A stretch of DNA of 5,960 bases from JANQPX01 sp039028235. GTDB lineage: Bacteria; Pseudomonadota; Alphaproteobacteria; Geminicoccales; Geminicoccaceae. The DNA is taken from positions 1 through 5,960 of the forward strand of contig JBCCIN010000337.1 in the NCBI GenBank assembly GCA_039028235.1. Reading direction: 5' to 3'. The notes under the pieces were generated by a model, which had not been told where the DNA came from, made no database searches, and saw only the letters and a program-made list of their open reading frames with translations. The position numbers and the translations under genes were made by a program. Positions 5,626 to 5,960 of this stretch are shown here, piece after piece (the first letter of the stretch is position 1; each line of letters starts with the position of its first letter).

Positions 5626-5643
5626 GTCCGAGGCGACTCGCGA

Positions 5644-5960
5644 ATGGACGCGCATGCTGACAACACCGCTGTCGCCACGGAAAGCGCGCGCTCCTTCAAG
5701 GAGCTGAAAGAAAACCCGCTTTACGCCGATCGTATTCAGATCTACCCGAAGGCGGTGAGCGGGTTGTTCCGGCAGATCAAATGGGCCGCCCTGATCGTCC
5801 TTCTCGGCCTTTACTACATCGTCCCCTGGATCCGCTGGGATCGCGGGCCGAACGCGCCGGATCAGGCGGTGCTGGTCGATATGCCAGGACGGCGGCTCTA
5901 CTTCTTCTTCATCGAGATCTGGCCGCAGGAGATCTATTATCTGACCTTTCTCCTGATGGC
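5644..5960 (+). CDS. ccoG: N-terminal part of the cbb3 oxidase accessory protein CcoG (cut by the window end)
   Basis: The first 105 codons of a protein that matches the start of CcoG (also called FixG or RdxA). A polar N-terminus of about 30 residues is followed by IYPKAVSGLFRQIKW (33-47) and a first membrane helix (about 47-63). Next come WIRWDRGPNAPDQAVLVD (62-79), GRRLYFF and IEIWPQEIYYLT, all typical of the family. The cysteine motifs for the two [4Fe-4S] clusters lie further on and are outside the window, so they cannot be checked. CcoG is a membrane ferredoxin-like protein, shown in Rhodobacter capsulatus to reduce Cu(II) to Cu(I) for delivery to CuB of the oxidase. The ATG is 18 bases after the ccoP stop, with GAGG ten bases upstream. 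In this order ccoH, ccoI and ccoS commonly follow; that is expectation, not observation. Confidence 0.95.
   Translation, partial: MDAHADNTAVATESARSFKELKENPLYADRIQIYPKAVSGLFRQIKWAALIVLLGLYYIVPWIRWDRGPNAPDQAVLVDMPGRRLYFFFIEIWPQEIYYLTFLLM

Noticed and set aside
5110..5655. minus-strand open frame of 181 codons opposite ccoP
   Set aside because: Antisense shadow of the CcoP haem domains; no supporting start signal.

Overview
The window is a stretch of bacterial chromosome, GC-rich and densely coding. It is built around the structural operon for a cbb3-type (C-family) haem-copper cytochrome c oxidase, the high-affinity terminal oxidase used for respiration at low oxygen. The CcoN, CcoO, CcoQ, CcoP and CcoG sequences all have the character of alphaproteobacterial proteins, for example the TTGHEWDG start of CcoP and the ccoNOQP-ccoG order. 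An alphaproteobacterium is therefore the best guess; the genus cannot be read from this sequence. No mobile element, CRISPR array, tRNA or rRNA gene was seen, and no gene-free stretch exceeds about 160 bases.

Layout. Bases 1-177 (+) hold the C-terminal end of an unrecognised small Cys/His-rich protein. Bases 178-305 are a convergent intergenic gap with one weak terminator-like hairpin. Bases 2142 down to 306 (-) form a three-gene leftward unit: a DUF2189-type membrane protein, a 58-residue two-helix membrane protein starting 2 bases later, and a 275-residue tandem universal stress protein. Bases 2143-2335 are the control region between this unit and the oxidase operon. From 2336 rightward (+) come ccoN, ccoO, ccoQ, ccoP and the first 105 codons of ccoG, with gaps of 5, 8, 4 and 18 bases. 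This is a tight operon that runs off the right edge.

How they work together. CcoN is the catalytic haem b / b3-CuB subunit. CcoO (one haem c) and CcoP (two haems c) feed it electrons, and CcoQ is the small stabilising subunit. CcoG is the accessory ferredoxin-like cupric reductase that supports copper supply for CuB. The leftward genes are not known oxidase subunits, but they share the control region. That region contains a perfect FNR/FixK-type palindrome (TTGACCTAAGTCAA, 2255-2268).

The most useful reading concerns that box. Its centre lies exactly 41.5 bases before a transcription start implied by a TATGCT -10 element at 2291-2296. This is class II FNR geometry and would start the mRNA near 2303. 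The ATG at 2300 would then lie upstream of the message, so CcoN more likely starts at the GTG at 2336, which has a good GGAG ribosome-binding site. The same symmetric box has a weaker -10-like hexamer at mirror-image spacing on the other strand, so one site may control both directions. Apart from this regulatory detail and two uncharacterised small proteins, the region is a recognisable respiratory locus, and I do not see evidence of a wholly new system.
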